Notes under the pieces: model-generated | Databases searched by the model: none | What the model saw: the letters and a program-made list of their open reading frames with translations, nothing else | What the model was told of the DNA's origin: nothing | In this document: positions 7,857 to 16,217 of the stretch, one piece after another | Layout: every line of letters begins with the position of its first letter | Position numbering within the stretch: position 1 is the stretch's first letter | Translations under genes and position numbers: made by a program | Assembly: GCF_900101755.1 (NCBI RefSeq) | Contig: NZ_FNAE01000001.1 | Span: 1,674,001-1,738,000, forward strand | DNA from: Ectopseudomonas alcaliphila | Lineage (GTDB): Bacteria > Pseudomonadota > Gammaproteobacteria > Pseudomonadales > Pseudomonadaceae | Length of the DNA: 64,000 nt | Direction: 5' to 3'

Positions 7857-9833
7857 ATGTTGAACACCCTCCTCCCCATCCTGCTCTTCGCCGCCCTGGC
7901 CCTCGCGGTCCTCGGCGCGGCCAGGCGCTTCTTCATGTGGCGCCGTGGCCGGCCGTCGAAAGTCGACTGGATTGGCGGCCTGCTGAAGATGCCGCGGCGC
8001 TACCTGGTGGATCTGCACCACGTGGTCGAGCGCGACAAGTACATGTCCAAAACCCACGTGGCCACGGCAGGCGGTTTCGTCCTGGCGGCCGTGCTGGCCA
8101 TCGTCGTGCATGGTTTCGGCCTGCATAACCGCATCCTCGGCTTCGCCCTGCTGGGCGCCACGGTACTGATGTTCGTCGGCGCCCTGTTCGTCGCCAAGCG
8201 TCGTCTCGATCCGCCATCGCGCCTGTCGAAAGGCCCGTGGATGCGCCTGCCGAAAAGCCTGCTGATGTTCGCCGGCAGCTTCTTTATCGCCACGCTGCCG
8301 GTTGCCGGCATCCTCCCCGAAGGCTTCGGCGGCTGGATACTGGCCATCATCCTCGCTGTTGGCGTGGCCTGGGGCGTGTCCGAGCTGTTCTTCGGCATGA
8401 CCTGGGGCGGGCCGATGAAGCACGCCTTCGCCGGCGCCCTGCACCTGGCCTGGCACCGCCGCGCCGAACGCTTCAGCGGCGGTCGCTCCACCGGCCTGAA
8501 AGCGCTCGACCTGGACGACCCCAAGGCCCCACTGGGCGTGGAAAAGCCCACCGACTTCACCTGGAACCAGTTGCTCGGCTTCGACGCCTGCGTGCAGTGC
8601 GGCAAGTGCGAGGCCATGTGCCCGGCCTTCGCCGCTGGCCAGCCGCTGAACCCGAAGAAGCTGATCCAGGACATGGTCATCGGCCTGGCCGGTGGCAACG
8701 ACGCCCAGTTCGCCGGCTCGCCCTACCCATCCCTTGACGGCAGTGGCATCCCGCTGGGCGAGCACAGCGGCGGCCCGCATCAGCCCATCGTCTCGCTGCA
8801 AGGCAAGGCGCTGGTGGATGCCGAGACCCTCTGGTCCTGCACCACCTGCCGCGCCTGCGTCGAGGAATGCCCGATGATGATCGAGCACGTCGACGCCATC
8901 GTCGATATGCGCCGCCACCTGACCCTGGAAAGAGGCGCAACGCCGAACAAGGGCGCCGAGGTGCTGGACAACCTGATCGCCACCGACAACCCCGGCGGCT
9001 TCAATCCCGGCGGTCGTCTGAACTGGGCCGCCGACCTCAACCTGCCACTGCTGAGCGAGAAGAAAGAGACCGACGTGCTGTTCTGGGTCGGCGATGGCGC
9101 CTTCGACATGCGCAACCAGCGCACCCTGCGCGCCTTCGTCAAGATCCTCAAGGCCGCCGACGTCAATTTCGCCGTGCTCGGCCTGGAAGAACGCGACAGC
9201 GGCGACGTGGCCCGGCGCCTGGGCGACGAGGCAACCTTCCAGCACCTGGCCAAACGCAATATCGCCACCCTGGCCAAGTACCGCTTCAAGCGCATCGTCA
9301 GCTGCGACCCGCACAGCTTCCACGTGCTGAAGAACGAATACGGCGCCCTCGGCGGCCACTACGACGTGCTGCACCACAGCACCTTCATCGACGAACTGGT
9401 ACGTGGCGGCGCGCTGAATCTCGGCCAGAGCAAGGCCGCCAGCGTGACCTATCACGACCCCTGCTACCTCGGCCGTTACAACGGCGAGTACGAGGCGCCC
9501 CGCGCCGTGCTCAAGGCCATCGGCATCGAGGTCAAGGAGATGGAGCGTTCGGGCTTCCGTTCGCGCTGCTGCGGCGGCGGTGGCGGCGCGCCGATCACCG
9601 ATATTCCCGGCAAGCAGCGCATCCCCGACATGCGCATGGTCGACATCAAGGAGACCGGCGCCGAACTGGTGGCCGTGGGTTGCCCACAGTGCACCGCGAT
9701 GCTCGAAGGCGTGGTCGCCCCGCGCCCGGAGATCAAGGACATCGCCGAACTGGTGGCCGAGGTGCTGATCGAGCCCGTCGAGGTGGCCGCAAAAAAGCCG
9801 GCAGCCAGGCGTGAACTGGCGGAGGTGCAGTGA
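7857..9833 (+). CDS. dgcB: Dimethylglycine demethylase subunit DgcB (membrane Fe-S protein)
   Basis: A 658-residue protein that likely carries electrons from DgcA to the respiratory chain. About five hydrophobic segments occupy the first 190 residues (for example LLPILLFAALALAVLGAARR and FVLAAVLAIVVHGFGL). Two ferredoxin-type clusters follow, CVQCGKCEAMCP near residue 245 and CTTCRACVEECP near 327. The C-terminal part has heterodisulfide reductase CCG-type motifs: YHDPCYLGR near 531, SRCCGGGGGAP near 571 and VGCPQC near 607. GAAGGAG is well placed before ATG 7857. The next gene, the ETF alpha homologue, starts 37 bases downstream. Confidence 0.88.
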   Translation: MLNTLLPILLFAALALAVLGAARRFFMWRRGRPSKVDWIGGLLKMPRRYLVDLHHVVERDKYMSKTHVATAGGFVLAAVLAIVVHGFGLHNRILGFALLGATVLMFVGALFVAKRRLDPPSRLSKGPWMRLPKSLLMFAGSFFIATLPVAGILPEGFGGWILAIILAVGVAWGVSELFFGMTWGGPMKHAFAGALHLAWHRRAERFSGGRSTGLKALDLDDPKAPLGVEKPTDFTWNQLLGFDACVQCGKCEAMCPAFAAGQPLNPKKLIQDMVIGLAGGNDAQFAGSPYPSLDGSGIPLGEHSGGPHQPIVSLQGKALVDAETLWSCTTCRACVEECPMMIEHVDAIVDMRRHLTLERGATPNKGAEVLDNLIATDNPGGFNPGGRLNWAADLNLPLLSEKKETDVLFWVGDGAFDMRNQRTLRAFVKILKAADVNFAVLGLEERDSGDVARRLGDEATFQHLAKRNIATLAKYRFKRIVSCDPHSFHVLKNEYGALGGHYDVLHHSTFIDELVRGGALNLGQSKAASVTYHDPCYLGRYNGEYEAPRAVLKAIGIEVKEMERSGFRSRCCGGGGGAPITDIPGKQRIPDMRMVDIKETGAELVAVGCPQCTAMLEGVVAPRPEIKDIAELVAEVLIEPVEVAAKKPAARRELAEVQ

Positions 9834-9870
9834 TGAAACGACAATCCCAGCGCATCCAGGAGGCGCAGGC

Positions 9871-11103
9871 ATGAGCGACCTTATCCGCCGCGACCCACGC
9901 GCCGAGTGGATCGCCCGCAACCGCCTGCACCCGCTGCATGCGGCCATGCAGAGCCAGACTCAGACCAGCTGGATGGGCCCCAACGGCATCCTGCGCAAGA
10001 ACCCGCACGCCATCGCCGCCGGCTTTATCGGCCCGGCCGGGCTCAAGCGAATCGACCGCAGCGGCGCCCAGCAGGGCACTGCCGGCAAGCGCAGCAGCGC
10101 CAGCGTCGAGGTGCAACTGCCGCTGCACGTGGTCGAGCAACCGGCCTTCCACGTCTGCGTGGTGCCGGACATGGTCGGCGGGCGCCTGTCCAGCCATGAC
10201 AAGGACCTGCTCGGCCTGGCCCGCAAGCTGGCCGGCGACAGCGGCGCGGTGGTGGCCGTGGTGTTCGGCGAGGACAAGGAAAGCGCCTTCGATACCGCCG
10301 GCGTCGACCGCCTGCTGCGTATCACCGGCGACACCTTCGACGGCTATGCACCGGAAGCCCGCGTGCTGGCCCTCAGCGCCGTGGAAAGCCAACTGGCGCC
10401 ACGCCACTGGCTGCTGCCCGATAGCCGCACCGGCGGTGGTGAGCTGGGTCGGCGCCTGGCCGCCAAGCTGGGTGAACGCCCGGCCACGCGCGTCTGGCAG
10501 GTTGCCGGCGAGCAGGCCATCGGCCGCGCCGGCAGCGGCCAGCAGGACATCCAGCGCGCCCTGCCCCGCTTGATCCTGGCTGCCGCCGAATGCACCGAGC
10601 CGGTCAGCGAAACGCGCCATGAAGTTCGGCCACTGGAGCTGGGCGCGAAGATCGCCCACAGCCTGCCACGCATCGAGGATCTCGGTCCGGTGGCCGTGGA
10701 CCCGGCGCAGATTCCCATGGCCGAGGCCGAGTTCATTCTCTCCGGCGGCAACGGCGTGAAGGACTGGACGCTGTTCCACCAGGCCGCCGTCGCCCTGGGC
10801 GCCACCGAAGGCGCCTCGCGCGTGGCGGTGGACGACGGCTTCATGCCGCGCAATCGCCAGGTCGGCGCCACTGGTACCTGGGTCACCGCCCGCGTCTACC
10901 TGGCCGTCGGTATCTCCGGTGCCATTCAGCACCTGCAGGGCATCGGTGCCTGCGACAAGGTGGTGGCGGTGAACATGGATCCCGGCTGCGACATGATCAA
11001 ACGCGCCGACCTCTCGGTGATCGGCGATTCGGCGGCGATCCTGGCGGCGCTGATCGCACGCGTCGCCGCCTGGCGCCAGGAAGGAAAACGTGATGCGGCC
11101 TGA
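9871..11103 (+). CDS. etfA: Electron transfer flavoprotein alpha subunit, dgc operon
   Basis: A 410-residue FixB/ETF alpha homologue that probably takes electrons from the demethylase. The C-terminal FAD domain is plain: EAEFILSGGNGVKDW, then VGATGTWVTARVYLAVGISG and IQHLQGIGACDKVVAVN. It is longer than the usual 310 residues because of a basic N-terminal extension of about 60 residues (SDLIRRDPRAEW...RIDRS). AGGAGG precedes ATG 9871. It differs from the general ETF for fatty acid oxidation and, with the partner at 11205, corresponds to the ETF pair near dgcAB in P. aeruginosa. A family B repeat separates it from the beta subunit. Confidence 0.82.
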   Translation: MSDLIRRDPRAEWIARNRLHPLHAAMQSQTQTSWMGPNGILRKNPHAIAAGFIGPAGLKRIDRSGAQQGTAGKRSSASVEVQLPLHVVEQPAFHVCVVPDMVGGRLSSHDKDLLGLARKLAGDSGAVVAVVFGEDKESAFDTAGVDRLLRITGDTFDGYAPEARVLALSAVESQLAPRHWLLPDSRTGGGELGRRLAAKLGERPATRVWQVAGEQAIGRAGSGQQDIQRALPRLILAAAECTEPVSETRHEVRPLELGAKIAHSLPRIEDLGPVAVDPAQIPMAEAEFILSGGNGVKDWTLFHQAAVALGATEGASRVAVDDGFMPRNRQVGATGTWVTARVYLAVGISGAIQHLQGIGACDKVVAVNMDPGCDMIKRADLSVIGDSAAILAALIARVAAWRQEGKRDAA

Positions 11104-11122
11104 CCCTGACAGACATTACTCC

Positions 11123-11187
11123 GTGGGAAGGGCTTTAGCCGCGAACACCTGTGCGCACGGCCAGATCGCGGCTGAAGCCGCTCCCAC
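11123..11187. repeat. GTGGGA...GCTCCCAC inverted repeat, family B, copy 3
   Basis: GTGGGAAGGGCTTTAGCCGCGA is partly matched by TCGCGGCTGAAGCCGCTCCCAC, with several arm mismatches. It lies between the ETF alpha and beta genes, 18 bases before the beta start, inside what must be one transcript if the subunits are co-expressed. Confidence 0.8.
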
Positions 11188-11204
11188 GGTTCGAGGTTTC
11201 CACC

Positions 11205-11978
11205 ATGACTGACCTGAATATCGTCGCCCTGGTCTCGGTCGGCGCTCACCCGACATCGGGTCGACCGCGCCGCGCTGAGCAGGACGCCCGCGCCGTCGAA
11301 CTCGGCCTGCGCCTGAGCGGATCAAACCTGCAACTGCTGCACGCCGGCGACCCGCAGGCAGAAGCCCTGCGCGGCTACCTGGGCATGGGTCTGGAGCAGC
11401 TCGATGTGCTGGAACAACCCGAAGGCGCGGATGCCCTGCCGCTGCTGGTCGACTATCTGCAAGGCAGTCGCACGCAGCTGGTGCTGACCGGCAGCCAGGC
11501 GGAAACCGGCGAAGGCTCCGGCATGCTGCCGTTCCTGCTGGCCGAGCGCCTGGGCTGGCCGATGGTCGTCGGCCTGGCGGAAGTGGAGAAGGTCGAGAAT
11601 GGCGTGGCCCAGGTGCTGCAAGCACTACCGCGCGGCCAGCGACGCCGCCTCAAGGTACGCCTGCCCTGCGTGGCCAGCGTCGACAACGCCGCCCCGATCG
11701 CCCGCCAGAGCGCCTTCGGCCCGGCACGGCGCGGGCAGATCGAGGCTCATGAGGTGACGGTGGTGGACGACCTGCTGCTGGCCGGCGCCACCTTGCAACC
11801 GGCCAAACCACGCCCCAAACGCCTCAAGGTGATCAAAGCGAAAACGGGGGCGGAACGGATGAAGGCGGCCACGGCCAAAGCCAGTGGTGGCGGCGGCCAG
11901 GTGCTCAAGGATGTCTCGCCACAGGAGGGCGCAGAGGCTATCTTCAAGCTGTTGATCGAAGAAGGCGTTCTGCGCTAA
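11205..11978 (+). CDS. etfB: Electron transfer flavoprotein beta subunit, dgc operon
   Basis: A 257-residue FixA/ETF beta homologue. It starts MTDLNIVALVSVGAHPTSGRPRRAEQDARAVELGLRL and carries the adenine-nucleotide domain segment VLTGSQAETGEGSGMLPFLLAERLGWPMV. The C-terminal part is basic (RPKRLKVIKAKTGAERMK) and ends VLKDVSPQEGAEAIFKLLIEEGVLR. GAGG precedes the ATG at 11205; an earlier in-frame ATG at 11151 lies within the repeat and is unlikely. It pairs with the alpha gene 101 bases upstream. Confidence 0.8.
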   Translation: MTDLNIVALVSVGAHPTSGRPRRAEQDARAVELGLRLSGSNLQLLHAGDPQAEALRGYLGMGLEQLDVLEQPEGADALPLLVDYLQGSRTQLVLTGSQAETGEGSGMLPFLLAERLGWPMVVGLAEVEKVENGVAQVLQALPRGQRRRLKVRLPCVASVDNAAPIARQSAFGPARRGQIEAHEVTVVDDLLLAGATLQPAKPRPKRLKVIKAKTGAERMKAATAKASGGGGQVLKDVSPQEGAEAIFKLLIEEGVLR

Positions 11979-12033
11979 CCGAAGGTTGAAGACCAACTGC
12001 GCAGCGCCTGCGTTTCCACAAGGAGCCACGACC

Positions 12034-12285
12034 ATGATGCATGCCGATCTGATCGACCAGGAAGACTTCCGTGAGCGCCTGATCGCGCTGGGCCTGAGCA
12101 TTCCAGCAGGCGTAACGCCCGAGCAGGCTTGCGAACTGGCCGTCAGCGGCCTCAGCGCCGAGCGCGCCGTGGCCTTGCGCCACCTGGTGGAAGAACTGCT
12201 TGGCGGCAGCGCTACCCTGCTGCCCAACGTACGCGAAGCCATCAGCCGCCACCTGCTGCCGGCGCTGGTACCCAAGCCAGCCTGA
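12034..12285 (+). CDS. Small conserved protein at the end of the dgc/ETF operon
   Basis: An 83-residue acidic soluble protein with no domain I recognise. It reads MMHADLIDQEDFRERLIALGLSIPAG at the start, then a helix-rich middle with [25 protein letters not shown] sits nine bases before the ATG, a strong ribosome site that supports a real gene. It follows the ETF beta gene by 55 bases, and a homologue appears to follow the ETF genes in P. aeruginosa. A small accessory or assembly role for the demethylase or ETF is possible but not shown. A convergent terminator follows about 185 bases later. Confidence 0.7.
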   Translation: MMHADLIDQEDFRERLIALGLSIPAGVTPEQACELAVSGLSAERAVALRHLVEELLGGSATLLPNVREAISRHLLPALVPKPA

Positions 12286-12363
12286 GGGCCGGTGCGCCAG
12301 CGCAGCAACTCTCACTCCAGCATCAGGTCGGGCTTGCGCCTCATGAAGTAGCGGTACAACAGC

Positions 12364-12446
12364 TGGTGGGCTGAAGCCCACCCTACAGCGTCGCGCGCAC
12401 CGTACTGCGTAGGGTGGGCCGGGCGGCGATCCGCTTTAGCCCACCA
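12364..12446. repeat. GGTGGGCT...AGCCCACC repeat, family C, copy 1
   Basis: A tight hairpin (GGTGGGCT GA AGCCCACC) followed by CTAC, then GTAGGGTGGG...TAGCCCACC. Related GTAGGGTGG elements are at 53618-53688 and, as a fragment, near 21953-21985. It sits in the convergent gap between the dgc operon and gbdR. Confidence 0.6.
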
Positions 12447-12468
12447 GAAACAACCACTGCTCACAACG

Positions 12469-12496
12469 AAACGGGGCGCCACTGGCGCCCCGTTTT
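12469..12496. terminator. Bidirectional intrinsic terminator between the dgc operon and gbdR
   Basis: AAACGGGGCGCCA and TGGCGCCCCGTTTT form a near-perfect stem with A and T runs on either side. It lies 14 bases beyond the gbdR stop and at the end of the rightward dgc operon, so it can serve both. Confidence 0.85.
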
Positions 12497-12510
12497 CATT
12501 GCGGTTCGAC

Positions 12511-13605
12511 TCAGATGCGCACGCTGGCGAAGGTCGACTCGCCTTGCGCACGGTTGAGCGCCAGCACCGCGCTGGAGCTGACCTGATGTTCGGGAATCGG
12601 CAACAACACCACCAGGTTGTTGCCCTGTTGACCGGCACGTTCGTCGCGCGGCGGAATGCCGAAATACTCGCGGTAGCACTTGGAGAAATGCGGCGTGGAG
12701 ACGAAACCACAGACCGAAGCCACTTCGATGATCGACATGCTGGTCTGCTTGAGCAGTTGCCGTGCACGAATCAGGCGCAGCTTGAGGTAGTAACGCGACG
12801 GCGAGCAGTGCAGGTACTTCTGGAACAGGCGCTCGAGTTGGCGACGGGAGATATCGACGAAACAGGCCAGCTCGTCGAGGTCGATCGGCTCCTCCAGATT
12901 CGCCTCCATCAGCGCGACGATTTCCTGCAGCTTGGGTTGGTTGCTGCCAAGCATGTGCTTGAGCGGCACGCGCTGGTGATCCTGCTCGTTGCGGATGCGC
13001 TCGTAGATGAACATCTCGGAGATGCCGGCAGCCAGCTCGCGGCCATGCTGCTGACCGATCAGGTGCAGCATCATGTCCATCGGTGCGGTACCGCCGGACG
13101 AGGTGTGACGATTGCGGTCGATGGAGAACAGGCGAGTGGTGATGGCCGCACGCGGGAAGGCTTCCTGCATCGAGGCCAGGCACTCCCAATGCACGCTGCA
13201 ATCGTAGCCATCGAGCAGACCGGCCTTGGCCAGCGCCCAGCTGCCGGTGCATACCGCACCGAGCAGGCGACCCTGGCGCGCCTGCAGTTGCAGCCAGCTG
13301 ACATGCTCGCGCTTGACGCTGTGCTGAATGTCCACGCCACCACAGACGATCACCACATCCAACGCCGGCGCACTCTGCATGGCAGCGTCCGGGGTGATCT
13401 GCAAACCATCGCTGGCGCAGACCGGCAGGCCATCATGAGTCAGGGTATGCCAGCGAAACAGCTCCTTGCCGGAAAGCTGGTTGGCCATGCGCAGGGGCTC
13501 TACCGCCGAAGCGAGGGAAATCAGGGTGAAGTTGTCCAGGAGCAGGAAGCCGATGGACTGGGCGACACGGTTCTGGGGTTGCGCCCCTTGGCTGAACTGC
13601 GACAT
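12511..13605 (-). CDS. gbdR: AraC-family glycine betaine/dimethylglycine-responsive regulator
   Basis: A 364-residue regulator, close to the usual length of GbdR. Residues 15-200 form a class I glutamine amidotransferase-like domain (SIGFLLLDNFTLISLASAVEPLRMANQLSG; VVIVCGGVDIQ). The AraC helix-turn-helix region lies near 230-325 (VDISRRQLERLFQKYLHCSPSRYY; CGFVSTPHFSKCYREYFGIPP). GbdR senses betaine and dimethylglycine and activates demethylation genes and cbc transport in P. aeruginosa; the surrounding genes fit that regulon. The extra tail after the DNA-binding domain (about 40 residues) is typical of GbdR rather than CdhR. Confidence 0.88.
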   Translation of the reverse strand: MSQFSQGAQPQNRVAQSIGFLLLDNFTLISLASAVEPLRMANQLSGKELFRWHTLTHDGLPVCASDGLQITPDAAMQSAPALDVVIVCGGVDIQHSVKREHVSWLQLQARQGRLLGAVCTGSWALAKAGLLDGYDCSVHWECLASMQEAFPRAAITTRLFSIDRNRHTSSGGTAPMDMMLHLIGQQHGRELAAGISEMFIYERIRNEQDHQRVPLKHMLGSNQPKLQEIVALMEANLEEPIDLDELACFVDISRRQLERLFQKYLHCSPSRYYLKLRLIRARQLLKQTSMSIIEVASVCGFVSTPHFSKCYREYFGIPPRDERAGQQGNNLVVLLPIPEHQVSSSAVLALNRAQGESTFASVRI

Positions 13606-14298
13606 TGGTGGAACCCTCTCACGCTAAGCACGGTGTGAGCCCAATTGAAGTGGGCCTCTGTTTTATCCTGGCCAGGTTTGAAACCGGGCGGTCATGCATC
13701 TCTACGCAAAGGTCATGCCTAAATTGATCAGGCGTTCAATAAAAACAAAGCCCTCGATGCACGGCGCACCAGACGGGCTTCCTGACCCTGCCTAGAGGGC
13801 TTGCGAAACGCTCTCAAAGCCTCTTTCCACAAGGTCTTGAGCATTTCGGTAGCACGGCTTGAGTGGCCTGCTACGGCGTCTCTGGCTGTCAGTAACAGAC
13901 GGACGGTAACAACAGTGACCGGCCGGTCACTCCTGATGAAATCGACGCCCGCAAACGTCGCACCAAAATCTCGCGAAGCGCAGGCTTCGCCAGAATCGCT
14001 GCACCAGCACAGGTCAACCTTCGCCAGCTTGTCAGCCGTCGGGCTCCCATGGAGAAGAGCATCCTGACGAATCCGCAACAGGTTCGCGATGATCCAACTT
14101 TCGGCAGCGCGCCCAGATCTCCAACCGACTCACGCATATCCAATCGCGCCGTGGTGAGTCGTCCGCGTCGAGGTCTTTTCTCGACATGCCAGTGTCGCTT
14201 CTCGCCCAGAGGGCGGCCCACCTCTTGCTGTGAAATAGCCAATCGCCCGTCCCGGGAACCTTCCTGCGGCTCCAGCCGCCCGAACAGAGGCACGCCCC
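13606..14298. other. 693-base gene-free region between gbdR and the CbcX/BetX-like gene
   Basis: Divergent promoter region. Reading frames here are short, basic and have no ribosome site or family resemblance. The left 130 bases are AT-richer (for example TTCAATAAAAACAAAG), suggesting the gbdR promoter. GACCGGCCGGTC at 13918-13929 is a 12-base perfect palindrome. I see no terminator or RNA gene. Confidence 0.55.
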
Positions 14299-15243
14299 AT
14301 GAACAGATTTGCTCGCTGGCTGCTCGTGATCGCCCTCACCTCCTCCACCGCCCTGCACGCCGCCGAAGCCGAGCGCTGCGAGTTGGTGCGCCTGAGCGAT
14401 GTCGGCTGGACCGACATCACCATGACCACCGCCGTTGCTCGCCTGGTACTGGGCGAGATCGGCTATCGCACGCAGATCCGCCGCCTGTCGTTGCCCGACA
14501 CTTACCGCGGATTGTCCGAAGGCCAGCTGGACGTGTTCCTCGGCAACTGGATGCCGGCCCAGAGCGAGCTGGTGCAACCCCACCTGGACAGCGGCAGGAT
14601 CGAGAAGCTGCACACCAACCTGCCAACGGTGCGTTACACCCTGGCGGTACTGACGCCAGGCCATGAAGGCGGGCTGAAGGATTTCGCCGACATCCACCGC
14701 TTCAAGGACGAACTCGGCGGGCAGATCTTCGGCATCGAACCTGGCAACGAAGGCAACGAGATGGTCAAGGGCATGATTCGCGACAACACCTTCGGTCTCG
14801 CTGGTTTCAGCCTGGTCGAGTCCAGCGAAAGCGGCATGCTCAACCACGTCGAACGCGCTCAACGCCTGGGCAAATGGGCGGTATTTCTCGGCTGGGAACC
14901 GCACCCGATGAACGAGCGTCTGAAAATGAACTATCTGGCCGGTGGCGATGATTATTTCGGCCCCAATTACGGAGCAGCGCAGGTCAACACAGTGGCGCGC
15001 GGTGGTCTGAGCCAGCAGTGCCCCAACCTGGCTCGGTTGTTCCGCAATATGACCTTCACCATCAGCGCAGAAAACCAGTTGATGAGCGCCGTACTGGAAG
15101 GCAACACCAACCGCCGCCGCGTGGCCAAGAAATGGATCGAAGACAACCCGCAGATGGTCGCGGCCTGGCTGGAAGGCGTGACCCGCTATCAAGGCGCTCC
15201 AATCAGCAAGGTGTTCGACATATCACTGGCGAAAAATGACTAA
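14299..15243 (+). CDS. CbcX/BetX-like choline/betaine-binding periplasmic protein
   Basis: A 314-residue binding protein with signal peptide (MNRFARWLLVIALTSSTALHAAEA). Family motifs of the trimethylammonium pocket are present: DVGWTDITMTT, FLGNWMPAQSE and FLGWEPHPMN. It is a paralogue of CaiX (1560) and CbcX (18323), diverged at many sites. It has no ABC partner of its own and is followed by 974 gene-free bases, so it is probably transcribed alone and uses CbcW/CbcV, as BetX does in P. aeruginosa. The ligand (choline, betaine or another quaternary amine) cannot be told from sequence. AGAGG lies about ten bases before the ATG. Confidence 0.78.
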   Translation: MNRFARWLLVIALTSSTALHAAEAERCELVRLSDVGWTDITMTTAVARLVLGEIGYRTQIRRLSLPDTYRGLSEGQLDVFLGNWMPAQSELVQPHLDSGRIEKLHTNLPTVRYTLAVLTPGHEGGLKDFADIHRFKDELGGQIFGIEPGNEGNEMVKGMIRDNTFGLAGFSLVESSESGMLNHVERAQRLGKWAVFLGWEPHPMNERLKMNYLAGGDDYFGPNYGAAQVNTVARGGLSQQCPNLARLFRNMTFTISAENQLMSAVLEGNTNRRRVAKKWIEDNPQMVAAWLEGVTRYQGAPISKVFDISLAKND

Positions 15244-16217
15244 CAAGTTCAACGAAAAAGCCTAGAAAACCACCAAAAATGGCCAAAAATAGAGATTTAT
15301 CCAGAGCAGGAAAGGGCTTTCTCTCCCCTCATCGAGAATCACGCTCGGGCTCGCGAGCCGAATCAGGCGTGACCAAATGGTCACATCGCGCCGACTTTCG
15401 TTTTTTCAACGATTTTCGGCACGCCACCACCTCTTCTTGTAAATTTTTTTCAACATCGCCACAGCCCCCGCGCTACGCCGCCTGCGCCTCGCTTGCAGGG
15501 CTGAAAACCAGTCCCGGCGCGGCTTTGAGGCTTGGCCAAGGGGCAAAAAAGTCTGTTAAGGTTTTTAAAGCACGTTCTCGAAGACGCGCCTCGATGCTCA
15601 CACCGAGCGCGATTCGAAACGGCATCACGCAGTGCTTTCAGGAGCCCGGAAAACGGCGAAAACATGGGAAAACACACGGTGTGACGGGCCATGTCGTCGC
15701 CCAACACGTCAGGGTCGCAAACCGATAATTGCGCAGACCCCAAGACTATATCGTTGAGTCAGCCGATGACGTCGCTGCCGCCTCCCAAAGGGAACGGCAG
15801 ACTGGGGCCCACCGCCCCGGACCGAAGAACATACAAGCGCTGGCCCACCATCGATAGGGCGCCAGCCCAACAAGAAATTTCGGATGTACGCATGCGCCAG
15901 GACGACGCATGAACCCCCAAGGGAATGGGCTTCGAAACACTGCCAGAGGGTTTGGAAAGCGGTTTGCAGCACGGCAAGACAGTGGTCACTCATCAGCAGG
16001 TTGCAACGACGCAGCGGGCAGTTTTTGCCACCAGCCGCGTGCGCTGCAGCGTGCCCGAGTGCCACACTCGAATCCCGCAGCAAAGCGTTCGCCAGCCTCG
16101 AAACTCAGCAAACACCCACACAGGTATCAGAGGCCTGACACAGCTGATCTACGCTTCGACGATGCGTGCCCAGCTGTGCCAGCGCGAACTGGATGCCGAT
16201 TGAAGGGGAAACGTCCC
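15244..16217. other. 974-base gene-free region before cbcV
   Basis: No convincing reading frame: those present are rich in Arg, Ser and Lys, have no family resemblance, and lack ribosome sites. Two perfect palindromes lie near its left side, GGCTCGCGAGCC at 15348-15359 and GTGACCA-AA-TGGTCAC at 15369-15384, followed by an AT-rich tract (GTAAATTTTTTTCAAC) around 15440. The region likely holds the cbc promoter and a long leader; a small RNA is possible but I cannot show one. Confidence 0.5.
15369..15384. promoter_or_regulatory. Candidate operator palindrome upstream of cbcVWX
   Basis: GTGACCA-AA-TGGTCAC has seven-base perfect arms. It is ten bases after another perfect palindrome, GGCTCGCGAGCC (15348-15359). 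The pair lies about 850 bases before cbcV and about 125 after the preceding gene. The cognate regulator is unknown; GbdR would be one candidate. Confidence 0.3.

Noticed and set aside
6008..7936. Long leftward open frame antisense to dgcA
   Set aside because: Shadow frame. Composition (His, Val, Ala, Asp-rich) is typical of antisense frames; dgcA has clear motifs on the other strand.
7764..9947. Leftward open frame of 727 codons antisense to dgcB
   Set aside because: Same shadow effect. dgcB carries Fe-S and HdrB-type motifs on the plus strand.
14049..14666. Rightward open frame overlapping the start of the 14299 gene
   Set aside because: Different frame from the clear binding-protein gene, composition of a shadow frame, no ribosome site.
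15279..15728. Possible 149-residue gene before cbcV
   Set aside because: Strongly basic and serine-rich, no ribosome site, no family resemblance, overlaps the palindromic region.
15909..16217. 103-residue N-terminal extension of CbcV
   Set aside because: Composition and lack of family similarity argue for start at ATG 16218.
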